Positions 54,030 through 62,954 of a stretch of DNA of 64,000 nucleotides are shown piece by piece. Within the stretch, counting starts at the first letter, position 1, and each line of letters begins with the position of its first letter. The stretch is from CAYRGQ01 sp964423925. Its GTDB lineage: Bacteria; Bacteroidota; Bacteroidia; Sphingobacteriales; Sphingobacteriaceae. The position numbers and the translations under genes are program-made. The stretch is from positions 1-64,000 of the forward strand of contig CAYRGQ010000010.1 in the NCBI GenBank assembly GCA_964423925.1, given 5' to 3'. The notes below the pieces were generated by a model. The model ran no database searches. It was not told where the DNA came from and worked only from the letters and a program-made list of their open reading frames with translations.

Positions 54030-54770
54030 ATGTTTATCAAGAACTTAAAATCAGTAGCCAGCATCGCCACCTTGTCGACGGTACTGTTTTCGGCTTGCGC
54101 GTCGAGCAACAACACCGAAAACACGGGAAACAGCGCCGAAGAGGTCCAAGAGAGCGAATGGCGTTCCCTTTTTGACGGGGAGACGACCAACGGATGGCAT
54201 ACGTACCTGCGCGACACCGTAACGGCGGCGTGGACGGCCGTGGACGGCGAACTCCGCTTTAACCCCAACGTAGCGGGTGACCAGCGAGGCGACATCATTA
54301 CGGACGACGAGTTTGAGAACTTCGAACTGGAACTAGAATGGAAGATAGCCTCCGGCGGCAATAGCGGAATTATATTCAGCGTGCACGAGGACCCCAAATA
54401 CGGTGCAACTTACCTGACCGGACCCGAAATGCAGGTACTGGATAACATTGACGCGGCGGACAACCAAATCCCAACCCATTTGGCTGGATCCCTGTACGAC
54501 ATGATTGGGTCTCCCGAAGTATCGCAACCTAAGCCCGTGGGCGAGTGGAACCAAGCGCGTATCCGCAAGGATAACGGCCAACTTACGCTTTGGCTCAACG
54601 ACGTGCAGACAGCCGACGTACTGATCGGAAGCGATGAATGGAACGAAATACTTGCCAACAGCAAATTCCACGACTGGGAAGGCTTTGCCAAATATCCAAA
54701 GGGCAAAATCGCCTTGCAGGACCACGGCGACGTAGTTGCCTACCGCAATATCCGGATTAAGGAATTGTAG
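54030..54770 (+). CDS. DUF1080 (3-keto-disaccharide hydrolase type) lipoprotein
   Basis: A 246-aa lipoprotein: signal ending in the lipobox LFSAC (Cys23), then a concanavalin-like jelly-roll domain: SLFDGETTNGW, ELRFNPNVAGDQRGDIIT, FENFELELEWKIASGGNSGIIF (in part), GPEMQVLDNI and FHDWEGFAKYPKGKIALQDHGD. Relatives with this domain hydrolyse 3-keto-glycosides. It lies 44 kb from the oxidoreductase block, but would use what that block makes. The start at 54030 is chosen by the signal peptide; the frame extends upstream to 53961. Confidence 0.9.
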   Translation: MFIKNLKSVASIATLSTVLFSACASSNNTENTGNSAEEVQESEWRSLFDGETTNGWHTYLRDTVTAAWTAVDGELRFNPNVAGDQRGDIITDDEFENFELELEWKIASGGNSGIIFSVHEDPKYGATYLTGPEMQVLDNIDAADNQIPTHLAGSLYDMIGSPEVSQPKPVGEWNQARIRKDNGQLTLWLNDVQTADVLIGSDEWNEILANSKFHDWEGFAKYPKGKIALQDHGDVVAYRNIRIKEL

Positions 54771-54801
54771 GCCGAATCGCCCGGTTTCTACAGAAGCTTA
54801 C

Positions 54802-54840
54802 AAAAAAAGGCGGTGAACGTAGTGTTCATCGCCTTTTTTT
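54802..54840. terminator. Bidirectional rho-independent terminator
   Basis: AAAAAAAGGCGGTGAAC / GTTCATCGCCTTTTTTT with one G-T pair and a 5-nt loop, so T-runs exist on both strands. It serves the DUF1080 gene (plus) and oxyR (minus). Confidence 0.92.
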
Positions 54841-54860
54841 ATTCATCGCCCTCATTCTTA

Positions 54861-55799
54861 CTATAAGAAGCCTACGATTTCCTTTTTCTTCTTGGTCATA
54901 AAGCGCGCAGGAACGGACGCGCGTATTTCCTTCTCCAATTCGTCGATGGCGTTCTTTTTGGGGTAATTGTGCGTGGTGACGATGCTGATCTCGCGAACCG
55001 GCTCAGGCGATTTGAAATACCGGATAAATTGCATTTGCTCTTCGTCAAAATCGGTGATACTGAGTTCGGGCAAAATCGTACTTCCTGAGTTTATGTCGAC
55101 CATACGCTTGAGGGTCTCCACGCTGCCCGTATTATACTCAAACGTCCCCTCTGGCTGCTGGCTGCGCTGACGCTGGCAGATATTCAGCACCTGTCCGCGC
55201 ATGCAATGCCCCTCGTTGAGTAACCAAAGCTTATCGCGAAGAATATCGTCGGCGGTGACGGTTTTGCACGTAAAGACCTCACTCATCGGCGAAACATACG
55301 CCACAAACGGCTCGTAAAATACCGGACGCGCCACAATCGATGGGTCGTGCACGGGCGTGGAAATGATGCCACAGTCGATCAATCCTACTTTGAGCTCCTG
55401 CAGGATCTCCTCGGTCGTATATTCCCAAATCTTCAGCTTCAGTTTGGGGAAGCCTACCATCAGCCCTTTTAATACCTGGGGCAAAAGATACGGCGCCACC
55501 GTAGGTATCACCCCTACGCGTAGTTCGCCGTGCAACTCGCCGCTCCGCTGCTGGATGAGTTCGGGGATCTTCTGGCTTTCGGCAAGCACGGTGCGGGCTT
55601 GCGCAATGATTTCCTTACCGATATCCGTGGGCACTACCGGTTGCCTGCTTCGATCGAATATCCGAACCCCGAGGGCCTCCTCCAGCTTTTGCACCTGCAT
55701 GCTCAATGTCGGCTGGGTGACGAAGCATTGCTGAGCCGCCACCACAAAACTGCGGTGGGTGTCCACCGCTATCACGTATTCCAATTGAGTTAAGGTCAT
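54861..55799 (-). CDS. oxyR: Hydrogen peroxide-responsive regulator OxyR
   Basis: A 312-aa LysR-type activator. The N-terminal helix-turn-helix is at ~18-40 (SFVVAAQQCFVTQPTLSMQV). The redox Cys pair falls exactly at Cys199 and Cys208 (NEGHCMRGQVLNIC), the positions and eight-residue spacing of E. coli OxyR, which form a disulfide on H2O2 exposure. It should activate catalase and peroxiredoxin genes; none lies here, so its targets are elsewhere. TATATTTG at 55819-55826 (minus) is its likely -7 element. Confidence 0.94.
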   Translation of the reverse strand: MTLTQLEYVIAVDTHRSFVVAAQQCFVTQPTLSMQVQKLEEALGVRIFDRSRQPVVPTDIGKEIIAQARTVLAESQKIPELIQQRSGELHGELRVGVIPTVAPYLLPQVLKGLMVGFPKLKLKIWEYTTEEILQELKVGLIDCGIISTPVHDPSIVARPVFYEPFVAYVSPMSEVFTCKTVTADDILRDKLWLLNEGHCMRGQVLNICQRQRSQQPEGTFEYNTGSVETLKRMVDINSGSTILPELSITDFDEEQMQFIRYFKSPEPVREISIVTTHNYPKKNAIDELEKEIRASVPARFMTKKKKEIVGFL

Positions 55800-55818
55800 C
55801 CTATAAATTCTATCGATA

Positions 55819-55826
55819 CAAATATA
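55819..55826 (-). promoter_or_regulatory. -7 promoter element (TATATTTG) of oxyR
   Basis: An exact TAnnTTTG match on minus, giving a leader of about 16 nt before the ATG at 55799. Confidence 0.5.
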
Positions 55827-55867
55827 GGGGTTTTTACTGTCCTCGCGACGTCGGACATCGACCTAAA

Positions 55868-55898
55868 TTGACAAAAACGGCTAAAATCGCTACCTTTG
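55868..55898 (+). promoter_or_regulatory. Promoter of the second MscS channel
   Basis: TTG (55868-55870), 20-nt spacer and TACCTTTG (55891-55898), both exact. The frame that appears to start at 55868 begins with this -33 TTG, so it cannot be the true start. Confidence 0.75.
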
Positions 55899-55954
55899 CG
55901 GATATCAAATCACGGCCAAGCATCACGCATCGGGGCATCAATCAGGCAAACACT

Positions 55955-57280
55955 ATGAATTTAGACTCGCTGACTACTACTGGAAACTACATCTATGATA
56001 CATCGTACGCATTGATTGCGTCGCTAGGTATTTCGGAGGCCTACGTGACCCCGCTCAACATGGTGGTGATGCTTATACTACTGGCCATTGTGCTATGGGT
56101 AGTCGACTATCTTACACGTCGAATCCTCGTAACGACATTGACCATCGCAGCCAAACGTACGAAAACTAAATTCGACGACTACCTAATCAAAAATAAAACC
56201 CTTAGCCGACTAGCGCACGTTGCCCCCCTCATTGTGGCCCTCCACTTCATTCCGACCGTCCTAGCGGGATTCCCCGGCTGGATCGAGCCGATTACCCAAT
56301 TCATCGAAATACTCTTGGTTATCACTTGGGTCGCCGTCATCAACGCTTTTTTCAACGCGGTAGGCGACCTACTGCGTGAAAGACCGGCTTTCCATGACAA
56401 ACCGATAGGAAGTTACGTACAGGTAGCGCATATTTTCGTGATTTTCATCGGAGGCATCGTGATCTTTACCATGCTCACCGGCAATTCGCCATGGGCATTC
56501 CTAGGTGCGATGGGCGCGGCCTCAGCCATCCTTATGCTCGTATTTAAGGACACGATTATGGGCTTTGTCGCGAGCATTCAAGTATCGACCAATGACATGA
56601 TTCGCGTAGGGGATTGGATCGAAATGCCCAAATTCAACGCAGACGGCGACGTATTGGAGATCAACCTAAATACCGTCAAAATCCGCAACTGGGACAAAAC
56701 GATCACCACCGTGCCCACCCACTACCTGATTACCGAACCGGTGAAGAACTGGCGCGGCATGCACGAATCGGGCGGCCGACGCATTAAGCGGGCCATACAC
56801 ATCAAGATATCCACGATCCGCTACTTAGAGGACGACGAAATCCACCAACTTAAAAAGATTCAGCTGCTGGCGCCCTATATCGAACAACGGCAAACGGAGA
56901 TCGAAAAATACAACAAGGAAAGCGGCGCAGATCGGAGCATGCCCGTGAATGGCCGGAAAATGACCAATGTAGGCTTGTATCGTCGCTACATTACCGAATA
57001 CACTACGCACCATCCGCTCATACACAAAGACTATACGATGCTGGTACGGCAACTCGAGCCTACTCAATATGGCCTTCCCATTGAGTTATACATGTACACG
57101 TCCGACACCAAATGGGGGGTGTATGAAAATGCCATGGCGGACATTTTCGACCACCTGTTGGCATCGGTAAAATACTTTGGACTAGAAATTTTCGAAGCAC
57201 CGGCTTCCGACGATATTCGGCAGCTACGGCTTTCGAATATCGCGCCTGAGGCAGCTAAGACACCGCGCCAGGCTGATTAA
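55955..57280 (+). CDS. Mechanosensitive ion channel (MscS family)
   Basis: A 441-aa MscS-type channel with hydrophobic segments at ~25-50, ~75-100, ~110-130 and ~145-185, the last ending in the pore region (SPWAFLGAMGAASAILMLVFKDTIMG, in part). The beta domain follows (VSTNDMIRVGDWIEMP, TVKIRNWDKTITTVPTHYL) and a long charged C-terminal domain. It differs strongly in length and tail from the 300-aa MscS protein at 30327. The ATG at 55955 is chosen by the promoter at 55868-55898. Confidence 0.92.
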   Translation: MNLDSLTTTGNYIYDTSYALIASLGISEAYVTPLNMVVMLILLAIVLWVVDYLTRRILVTTLTIAAKRTKTKFDDYLIKNKTLSRLAHVAPLIVALHFIPTVLAGFPGWIEPITQFIEILLVITWVAVINAFFNAVGDLLRERPAFHDKPIGSYVQVAHIFVIFIGGIVIFTMLTGNSPWAFLGAMGAASAILMLVFKDTIMGFVASIQVSTNDMIRVGDWIEMPKFNADGDVLEINLNTVKIRNWDKTITTVPTHYLITEPVKNWRGMHESGGRRIKRAIHIKISTIRYLEDDEIHQLKKIQLLAPYIEQRQTEIEKYNKESGADRSMPVNGRKMTNVGLYRRYITEYTTHHPLIHKDYTMLVRQLEPTQYGLPIELYMYTSDTKWGVYENAMADIFDHLLASVKYFGLEIFEAPASDDIRQLRLSNIAPEAAKTPRQAD

Positions 57281-57285
57281 ACCGG

Positions 57286-57789
57286 TTAAGGCTTGCGGCT
57301 CTGTGCGTCGCTCATCACACGGCGCACCTCGTCGATTACGGCCTTCGCGGTTCCCGTCATTTTCGGGTTTCCGGGATAATCGGCATCCAACGTGACTTCC
57401 TTGCTTTTCTCCAGGTAATTGAACTGCAGATAGAAACGGGGGACCTCCCCGCCCTGCGTGGTACGTTCTGATGTGGTCATATCGTCGGGCAGGTTCCAGA
57501 ATCCCAGCTCCGCGGCTTTACGATGCAGGTAAAGCAAGTCGTCCTTACGGAGACGAATGGTGTCAATCACGAGCGAATCCTGGCTATTCATATACTGGAA
57601 CACCCCTGTTCGCGTATCGAATTGATTGGTCAGCTCGTCGCTCGTTCCGTATTTCAGCACGATGTTCTCGAAATCCGAAAAACGATACGGTGCATTCTTC
57701 AGCATAATGCTGTAATAATAAAAACAGTACAGAAAAAAGGGCACGATAATACAGATACCCAGGAATATCTTTTTTGCGCGGTCACTCAT
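57286..57789 (-). CDS. Small membrane-anchored protein of unknown function
   Basis: A 167-aa protein with one N-terminal membrane helix (~6-27, KKIFLGICIIVPFFLYCFYYY) and a soluble, beta-containing periplasmic or cytosolic part (IRLRKDDLLYLHRKAAELGFWNLPDD; then YLEKSKEVTLDADY). I do not recognise a family. The promoter at 57840-57871 decides the MSDRAKK start at 57789; the frame extends further upstream. Convergent with the MscS gene, 5 nt apart. Confidence 0.75.
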   Translation of the reverse strand: MSDRAKKIFLGICIIVPFFLYCFYYYSIMLKNAPYRFSDFENIVLKYGTSDELTNQFDTRTGVFQYMNSQDSLVIDTIRLRKDDLLYLHRKAAELGFWNLPDDMTTSERTTQGGEVPRFYLQFNYLEKSKEVTLDADYPGNPKMTGTAKAVIDEVRRVMSDAQSRKP

Positions 57790-57839
57790 CCGATAGCTTA
57801 TCAAAAACCCGACAGCCATGCATTGGCACCGGGGCGCCG

Positions 57840-57871
57840 CAAAATTAGGCATCTTGGCCTGCTTTCACAAA
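57840..57871 (-). promoter_or_regulatory. Promoter of the small membrane protein gene
   Basis: On minus: TTTG (57871-57868), 20-nt spacer, TAATTTTG (57847-57840), all exact. About 45 nt to the ATG at 57789. Confidence 0.72.
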
Positions 57872-57962
57872 CGCATTCCGTGGGGCCGGCCCTCACCTGT
57901 GACTTGCGGCAATATGACGTCCCCCATCAGGCTGGTGCAGTGCACACTAACTCGATTATCCA

Positions 57963-59279
57963 TCAAATAAACACGTCCAACAGTAGCACCCCCAATAAGC
58001 CTACCACCGACACGATCGTTTCCATCAACGACCAAGAACGAATGGTATCGCGGATACTCAAGCCAAAATATTCCTTAAAAAGCCAGAAGCCTGGATCGTT
58101 GATATGTGAAAACATCAAACTCCCTGCCCCTGTCGCTAAGACCATCAACTCAGGACTGACGGCGGTGGTATCCAACATCGGCAGCACGATGCCCGCCGTG
58201 GTCAGCGCGGCCACCGTAGCCGAGCCCAATGCAACGCGGATGGCGGCGGCAATAATCCACACCAGCAACAACGGCGAAAACGACAGGTCGCGCGTCATCT
58301 CCGCCACGTAATCACCCACGCCTCCGCCCACGAGAATCTCCTTGAATGCTCCTGCTGCCGCGATGACGAACAGAATAACCGTCACGCTCTTGAGCGAATC
58401 GTCAGTCCGTTCCATGAGTTGTTTCATGGAAAAGCCTTGGCGAATTCCCATGGTATACAACGCGACGAGTACCGCGATTAACAAAGCAACCACCGGATTG
58501 CCCACGAACCGAATCGTAAGTAACCACCACGCATCGTCCTCCACCATCAAATCGGCAACGGTGGCCACAGCGATGAGGAAAACAGGCAGCAGGCTGGTGA
58601 AAAGACTGAGGCCAAAGCTTGGGAGTTCCTCCTCCTTGAACGCCCGTTGCTGCGTGAAGCTATCCGGTGGATTGGGTTTGAGACGACCTAGGGTGCGTGC
58701 AAATAAAGGTCCTCCGAGAATGATGGCCGGCAACGACACGACGGCACCATACAGCATCGTCAATCCGATGTCCGCGTTGAAAATGACGGCGACGGCCGTC
58801 GCGCCAGGGTGCGGCGGCAGATACCCGTGTGTTACCGATAGCGCAGTGAGTAGCGGCATGGCTACATACATGATCGGCAAGCGCATATTGGCACTGATCA
58901 TAAACACCAGCGGTACCAAGATCACAAAACCGACGTTGTAGAAAAGCGGAATCCCGACGACGAACCCCGTCAGCGCCATCGCCCAATCCATGTTTTTGCG
59001 TCCGAACGTATTCAGCAAGCTAAGGGCGATACGCTGTGCGCCGCCCCCATCGGCAATCAATTTGCCCAGCATCACGCCGAACGCGAAAATCAGGGCGAGC
59101 TGCGCCAAGGTGTCACCTACGCCTTTTTCGATCGCAGCCAGGATTTCGGTTCCATCCATACCCTGCGCAAAACCGACGGTAACAGCGACAATGACCAGCG
59201 CAAAAAGGGCACTCATCCGGAAAGCAAGGACCAACAATAGCAGCAGCAAGATGCCACCAATGACGATTAATAAGGGCAT
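57963..59279 (-). CDS. gntP: Gluconate:H+ symporter (GntP family)
   Basis: A 438-aa inner-membrane permease with about 12-14 hydrophobic segments. GntP-family features: FAFGVMLGKLIADGGGAQRIALSLL (in part), MALTGFVVGIPLFYNVGFVILVPLVF (in part), LPPHPGATAVAV and the C-terminal SHINDPGFWLFKEYFGLS. It imports gluconate or a related aldonate. It lies 16 nt downstream of the FGGY kinase gene, forming a two-gene uptake and phosphorylation unit. Confidence 0.94.
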   Translation of the reverse strand: MPLLIVIGGILLLLLLVLAFRMSALFALVIVAVTVGFAQGMDGTEILAAIEKGVGDTLAQLALIFAFGVMLGKLIADGGGAQRIALSLLNTFGRKNMDWAMALTGFVVGIPLFYNVGFVILVPLVFMISANMRLPIMYVAMPLLTALSVTHGYLPPHPGATAVAVIFNADIGLTMLYGAVVSLPAIILGGPLFARTLGRLKPNPPDSFTQQRAFKEEELPSFGLSLFTSLLPVFLIAVATVADLMVEDDAWWLLTIRFVGNPVVALLIAVLVALYTMGIRQGFSMKQLMERTDDSLKSVTVILFVIAAAGAFKEILVGGGVGDYVAEMTRDLSFSPLLLVWIIAAAIRVALGSATVAALTTAGIVLPMLDTTAVSPELMVLATGAGSLMFSHINDPGFWLFKEYFGLSIRDTIRSWSLMETIVSVVGLLGVLLLDVFI

Positions 59280-59295
59280 AATAGGTTATATGTGG

Positions 59296-60783
59296 TTAAA
59301 ATTCTTCCTTGAAGCGATCGACCAAACGCAAGTATCGGTCAAACGCCAACGCATACTGCTCATGCCGTACTGCATCCGGCATGTAGGTCTTTGTATCCAC
59401 GCCGGCATCAGCAAGCTTCAGCTCATGCAAGTAGCCCAAAGCGTGAAGCGCCGTGACAACCGCACCCAATGCCGACCCGTCAGCATCGTCCCGGACGTGC
59501 ACGGGGGTCGCAAATACGTCCGCCAACAACTGCACGCAGAAATCCGAATCAAAAAAACCGCCCGTCGCATGAATCTGAGTGATGGGTCCGGCCTGCTCCA
59601 CAACAACCCTTGCCACGTGATACAGTCCAAATATGATACCCTCCAGCGTCGCCCGAGCCAAGTGCTCCTGCCGATGATGCATGCGCAGGCCAAAGTATGC
59701 GCCTTTGGCAGAGGCGTCCCAAATTGGGGCGCGCTCACCCAGCAAATAGGGTAAAAAGACCACGCCATCGGCCCCGGGTTCGACCGATTCAGCACGGGCA
59801 ATCAGTGTGGTGACGTCTTGATCGGAATTCACCCCTCCCCCTCCAAAACTGTCCAAAAACCATTGTAATACGTTTCCGCCATTATTGACCGCGCCCCCGA
59901 TAATATGAAGCTCCGGCGTGAGCATATAGCTGAACACACGCCCCGCCACATCTTGCGCGGGTACGCCCTTGGCAACACGAATCGCCCCGCTAGTACCCAC
60001 CGTTACTACGGCCACACCTGGCGCAGTCGCCCCCGCCCCTAAGTTGGCCAAACATCCATCACTACCGCCAATGACAAAGGGGATGTCCGGCGCAATGCCG
60101 AGCGTTGTCGCATCCGCAGCGCGTAATCCCACACACCGGTAACTAATGGGCACGGGCCTGCTCAACTGCGACGGGCTGATCCCCGCATACGCCAACGCAG
60201 GAGCATACCATTGGCACTGGTGAACATCAAACAAACCCGTAGCCGATGCAATCGAAAAATCAACCACGAATTCTCCGAAAAGCTTAAAAAACACATATTC
60301 CTTAACCGATACAAACCGTGTGGCACGTGCATGGACATCCGGCATATGGACTTTCATCCAGGCCAGTTTGCACAGCGGCGACATGGCATGAATAGGCGTA
60401 CCGGTATGGGCGTACAGTTGCTGGCCCAGCGGCGTTCCTTTCAGTTCGGAAGCGGTGGGCGCACTGCGATTGTCCGACCAGAGCATGCAGTTTGTCAACG
60501 GTTTATAAGCCTCGTCCAATGCCATCACGCCATGCATGGCACTGCTAAACGAAACCGCCACGACCCTTGCGCTCCGATACCGCTCGGCCATGCGGTGTGC
60601 AATATGCGCAATACAGGTTTTAATGTTTTGGAATAAAGGTTCAGGGTCCTGCTCATAATAGCCGGTCAGGGGATTGCTGGTAACATTCGGCAACTCATAA
60701 CGATCTTGCGTATTACCGTGGGTATCTACGGCTATGGCTTTCGTGTTAGTCGTTCCGATGTCTACCCCAATGACATATTCCAT
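59296..60783 (-). CDS. gntK: FGGY-family carbohydrate kinase, probable gluconokinase
   Basis: A 495-aa FGGY kinase. N-terminal phosphate-binding VDIGTTNTKAIAVD (~6-19), SAMHGVM, WSDNR, the second-domain GGSDGCLANLGAGA, the adenine-side GTSGAIRV and ATGGFFDSDFCVQLLADVF. Gluconokinase is favoured because a GntP permease follows; xylulo- or other aldonate kinase cannot be excluded. TATCTTTA at 60788-60795 (minus; 7 of 8 matches) ends 4 nt before the ATG. Confidence 0.85.
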   Translation of the reverse strand: MEYVIGVDIGTTNTKAIAVDTHGNTQDRYELPNVTSNPLTGYYEQDPEPLFQNIKTCIAHIAHRMAERYRSARVVAVSFSSAMHGVMALDEAYKPLTNCMLWSDNRSAPTASELKGTPLGQQLYAHTGTPIHAMSPLCKLAWMKVHMPDVHARATRFVSVKEYVFFKLFGEFVVDFSIASATGLFDVHQCQWYAPALAYAGISPSQLSRPVPISYRCVGLRAADATTLGIAPDIPFVIGGSDGCLANLGAGATAPGVAVVTVGTSGAIRVAKGVPAQDVAGRVFSYMLTPELHIIGGAVNNGGNVLQWFLDSFGGGGVNSDQDVTTLIARAESVEPGADGVVFLPYLLGERAPIWDASAKGAYFGLRMHHRQEHLARATLEGIIFGLYHVARVVVEQAGPITQIHATGGFFDSDFCVQLLADVFATPVHVRDDADGSALGAVVTALHALGYLHELKLADAGVDTKTYMPDAVRHEQYALAFDRYLRLVDRFKEEF

Positions 60784-60884
60784 GTGCTAAAGATAAAAAA
60801 GTAATAGGGAATATGCGCTTTTATCTGGTTCATTGCCAAGGAAATCCCATACGGGCGAAAACGCGGAACGACCACACCTTCCCC

Positions 60885-62954
60885 CTAGTGTCCGCTCCCG
60901 CCAAACCGTACCCTTAGTTGCGCGCGCACATCCGAACGCCTATTCCCTTCGATGAGATCGAGCCCCGAACCCACTTCGTCCAAATCCTGGTATACAAAGG
61001 TGGCATAGCGCAACCAAAAGTCCGTTCGGCGGCTAATCCGATAGCGAAAATTCGCATAAAATCGCATACCCCGGTGCTGATAAACCGGAAAGGAATACCC
61101 GTACAACACATCGTTTTCGTACGCATACACGCGGGAGTCGTAGCTCGGCACACCAAACACCGCGACGCGGAAGTTGCCCGTCCAACGAGCGCCCATGCGA
61201 TTGTATATTACGTCTTGGTAGGCCATCCAGCTGTGTTCATGCTTATCCGATTCCTTCTGGTAATATGTCCACTCCACCCGATTTCGCAGGGTCCACGACT
61301 CGCCCAGCTTATATTGCCCATCCACGCGCGCTTGTTGGCGCACCACGTCCACAACCCGGTTTTCAGGCAGATCGAGTCTCAGGTTTTCCTGACGCAGGCG
61401 ATAGCGATACCGTAACGCGATACGAGCGCGCCGATACCAACTGTATGCAAACTGAGACGTTAACTCCGCACCATGCGAAGGCGCGTCCACGCGATACCGG
61501 AGCCACGGAAACCGATACTGGTCGGCATACAGGGTCCATTCGACGCTTCGGCTAGGATGATAGACCAAGCCGGAAAGAAAACCCTTCTCGTTTGCCGCAT
61601 AACTGCCTTCTGCCAAACCTTGGTTGAAAAAGGAATGGTAGTCTTTCTGGTAATCGCGATGCAGAAGCATCAAGGAAAGTTGTGGTGTAAGGCTGGCAAG
61701 CACACCGTTGACGAACGCAAAGCCTCGGCCCCATTGGTACGCTCCCTCGCCAAAGAAGTGGAAATTTCGAAGACCGTAGTTGTAATACACGCTCGCGTTA
61801 CTCAGTTCGTCACCCGAAAAAGCATATCGGTTGCGGAGCACGGGCTGAGGGACGATCGTACCGCCAAATCGCGTGTGAAACAACGTGATACCGGCCTTAA
61901 AGGCTCGCCGTTGGTATTGCCCGTTGATACCGTACACGCTCTGCTGCAGCGCTCGGCGGTTCGCAGCCTCGCTCGGCGTGCGGTGCAGGCCAGTTTGCCC
62001 CAGCGCACCCACGACTAACGCGCTGTCCGACGCGGTCTGTACGCTTCCGGTCAGCTTTCGCCAAGACACGAAGGGTGTGATGGATACGGATCCGAATCCA
62101 AGGGTGGCCGCCGCCCCGCGGAGAAACAGGAATTCGTTGGACGACGTATACGGACGAAGGCCCTGTGGTTGGCGGGCCACACTCTGCAGCATCGTCCCCT
62201 TTCCAAAAGCCAACCCATTCCACATGGCCAGCCCCTGCCCGAATTGCAGGGCGTAGTCCCCAACCACCGCCTGGCGGACCCGACCTTGCTCCTTGATCGA
62301 CACGCTAGCGGAGTAAAAATCAAAGCCGTAGCGTTGCGCGCCCGCGAAAAACTGCTCGCCAGGGTCTTTTTTCATGTTGATCGCCAACTGGAGATCACGA
62401 CCCAGGCGATAGCGGTAGCGCACGAACAAGCGATCGGGCGATCCGAGGTAACGCGAACGATCGGGACCATCGATGTGATATCCGCGTTGCCGCTCCAAAG
62501 TCCGGCCATACCGCAAAATCAGATCATGCTCGCCATCAGCAGCCAGATCCGCGAGTCGAATTCCCTGCAGGGAGCGCCCCGTGCCTACGGTGAGGAATTG
62601 GCTGAGCAGTTCGGCCAGACGTGGTCCGAAGCCGTCCACCGCCTGCAATTCCATCACCGAAATAAAATCCCCGCTCGCCTCGCGATACGCAAGTAAGCGC
62701 TGTATAAGGATCGGCGACAGGAATCCAAGTGATGCCAACTCCTGCCCGTCCGTTCGGTTAAGATCGATGGGATACCGCCTAAAGTACGCCAGTTGCTCCG
62801 TAATCTCGGTAAAGTCAAAATCCTCGGCGAATAATTCGGCGTGCAATTCCACCAGCTCCTCGATCAGTGCATCGTCCACCTCCGTCTGTGCGCACGCCTC
62901 GCCCGCAACGCTCAGGCACGCTACAACCAAGCCCGTTAACACCTTAAAACGCAT
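60885..62954 (-). CDS. Outer-membrane barrel with N-terminal helix-hairpin-helix (ComEA-like) domain
   Basis: A 689-aa exported protein: signal peptide ending ACAQ (~23), acidic helical linker (~25-58), then a ComEA-type double helix-hairpin-helix (~62-123): IDLNRTDGQELASLGFL, YREASGDF (90-97) and AVDGFGPRLAELL, the second hairpin with the DNA-binding GFG. From ~135 it consists of antiparallel amphipathic strands rich in Tyr/Arg, like a large outer-membrane barrel. Similar proteins are common in Bacteroidota but uncharacterised. It overlaps the PorV-like gene by 11 nt. Confidence 0.75.
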   Translation of the reverse strand: MRFKVLTGLVVACLSVAGEACAQTEVDDALIEELVELHAELFAEDFDFTEITEQLAYFRRYPIDLNRTDGQELASLGFLSPILIQRLLAYREASGDFISVMELQAVDGFGPRLAELLSQFLTVGTGRSLQGIRLADLAADGEHDLILRYGRTLERQRGYHIDGPDRSRYLGSPDRLFVRYRYRLGRDLQLAINMKKDPGEQFFAGAQRYGFDFYSASVSIKEQGRVRQAVVGDYALQFGQGLAMWNGLAFGKGTMLQSVARQPQGLRPYTSSNEFLFLRGAAATLGFGSVSITPFVSWRKLTGSVQTASDSALVVGALGQTGLHRTPSEAANRRALQQSVYGINGQYQRRAFKAGITLFHTRFGGTIVPQPVLRNRYAFSGDELSNASVYYNYGLRNFHFFGEGAYQWGRGFAFVNGVLASLTPQLSLMLLHRDYQKDYHSFFNQGLAEGSYAANEKGFLSGLVYHPSRSVEWTLYADQYRFPWLRYRVDAPSHGAELTSQFAYSWYRRARIALRYRYRLRQENLRLDLPENRVVDVVRQQARVDGQYKLGESWTLRNRVEWTYYQKESDKHEHSWMAYQDVIYNRMGARWTGNFRVAVFGVPSYDSRVYAYENDVLYGYSFPVYQHRGMRFYANFRYRISRRTDFWLRYATFVYQDLDEVGSGLDLIEGNRRSDVRAQLRVRFGGSGH

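Noticed and set aside
55868..55954. 29-residue N-terminal extension of the MscS channel
   Set aside because: Its first codon is the TTG of the -33 promoter element, and the -7 element lies within it, so it cannot be transcribed as part of the mRNA.
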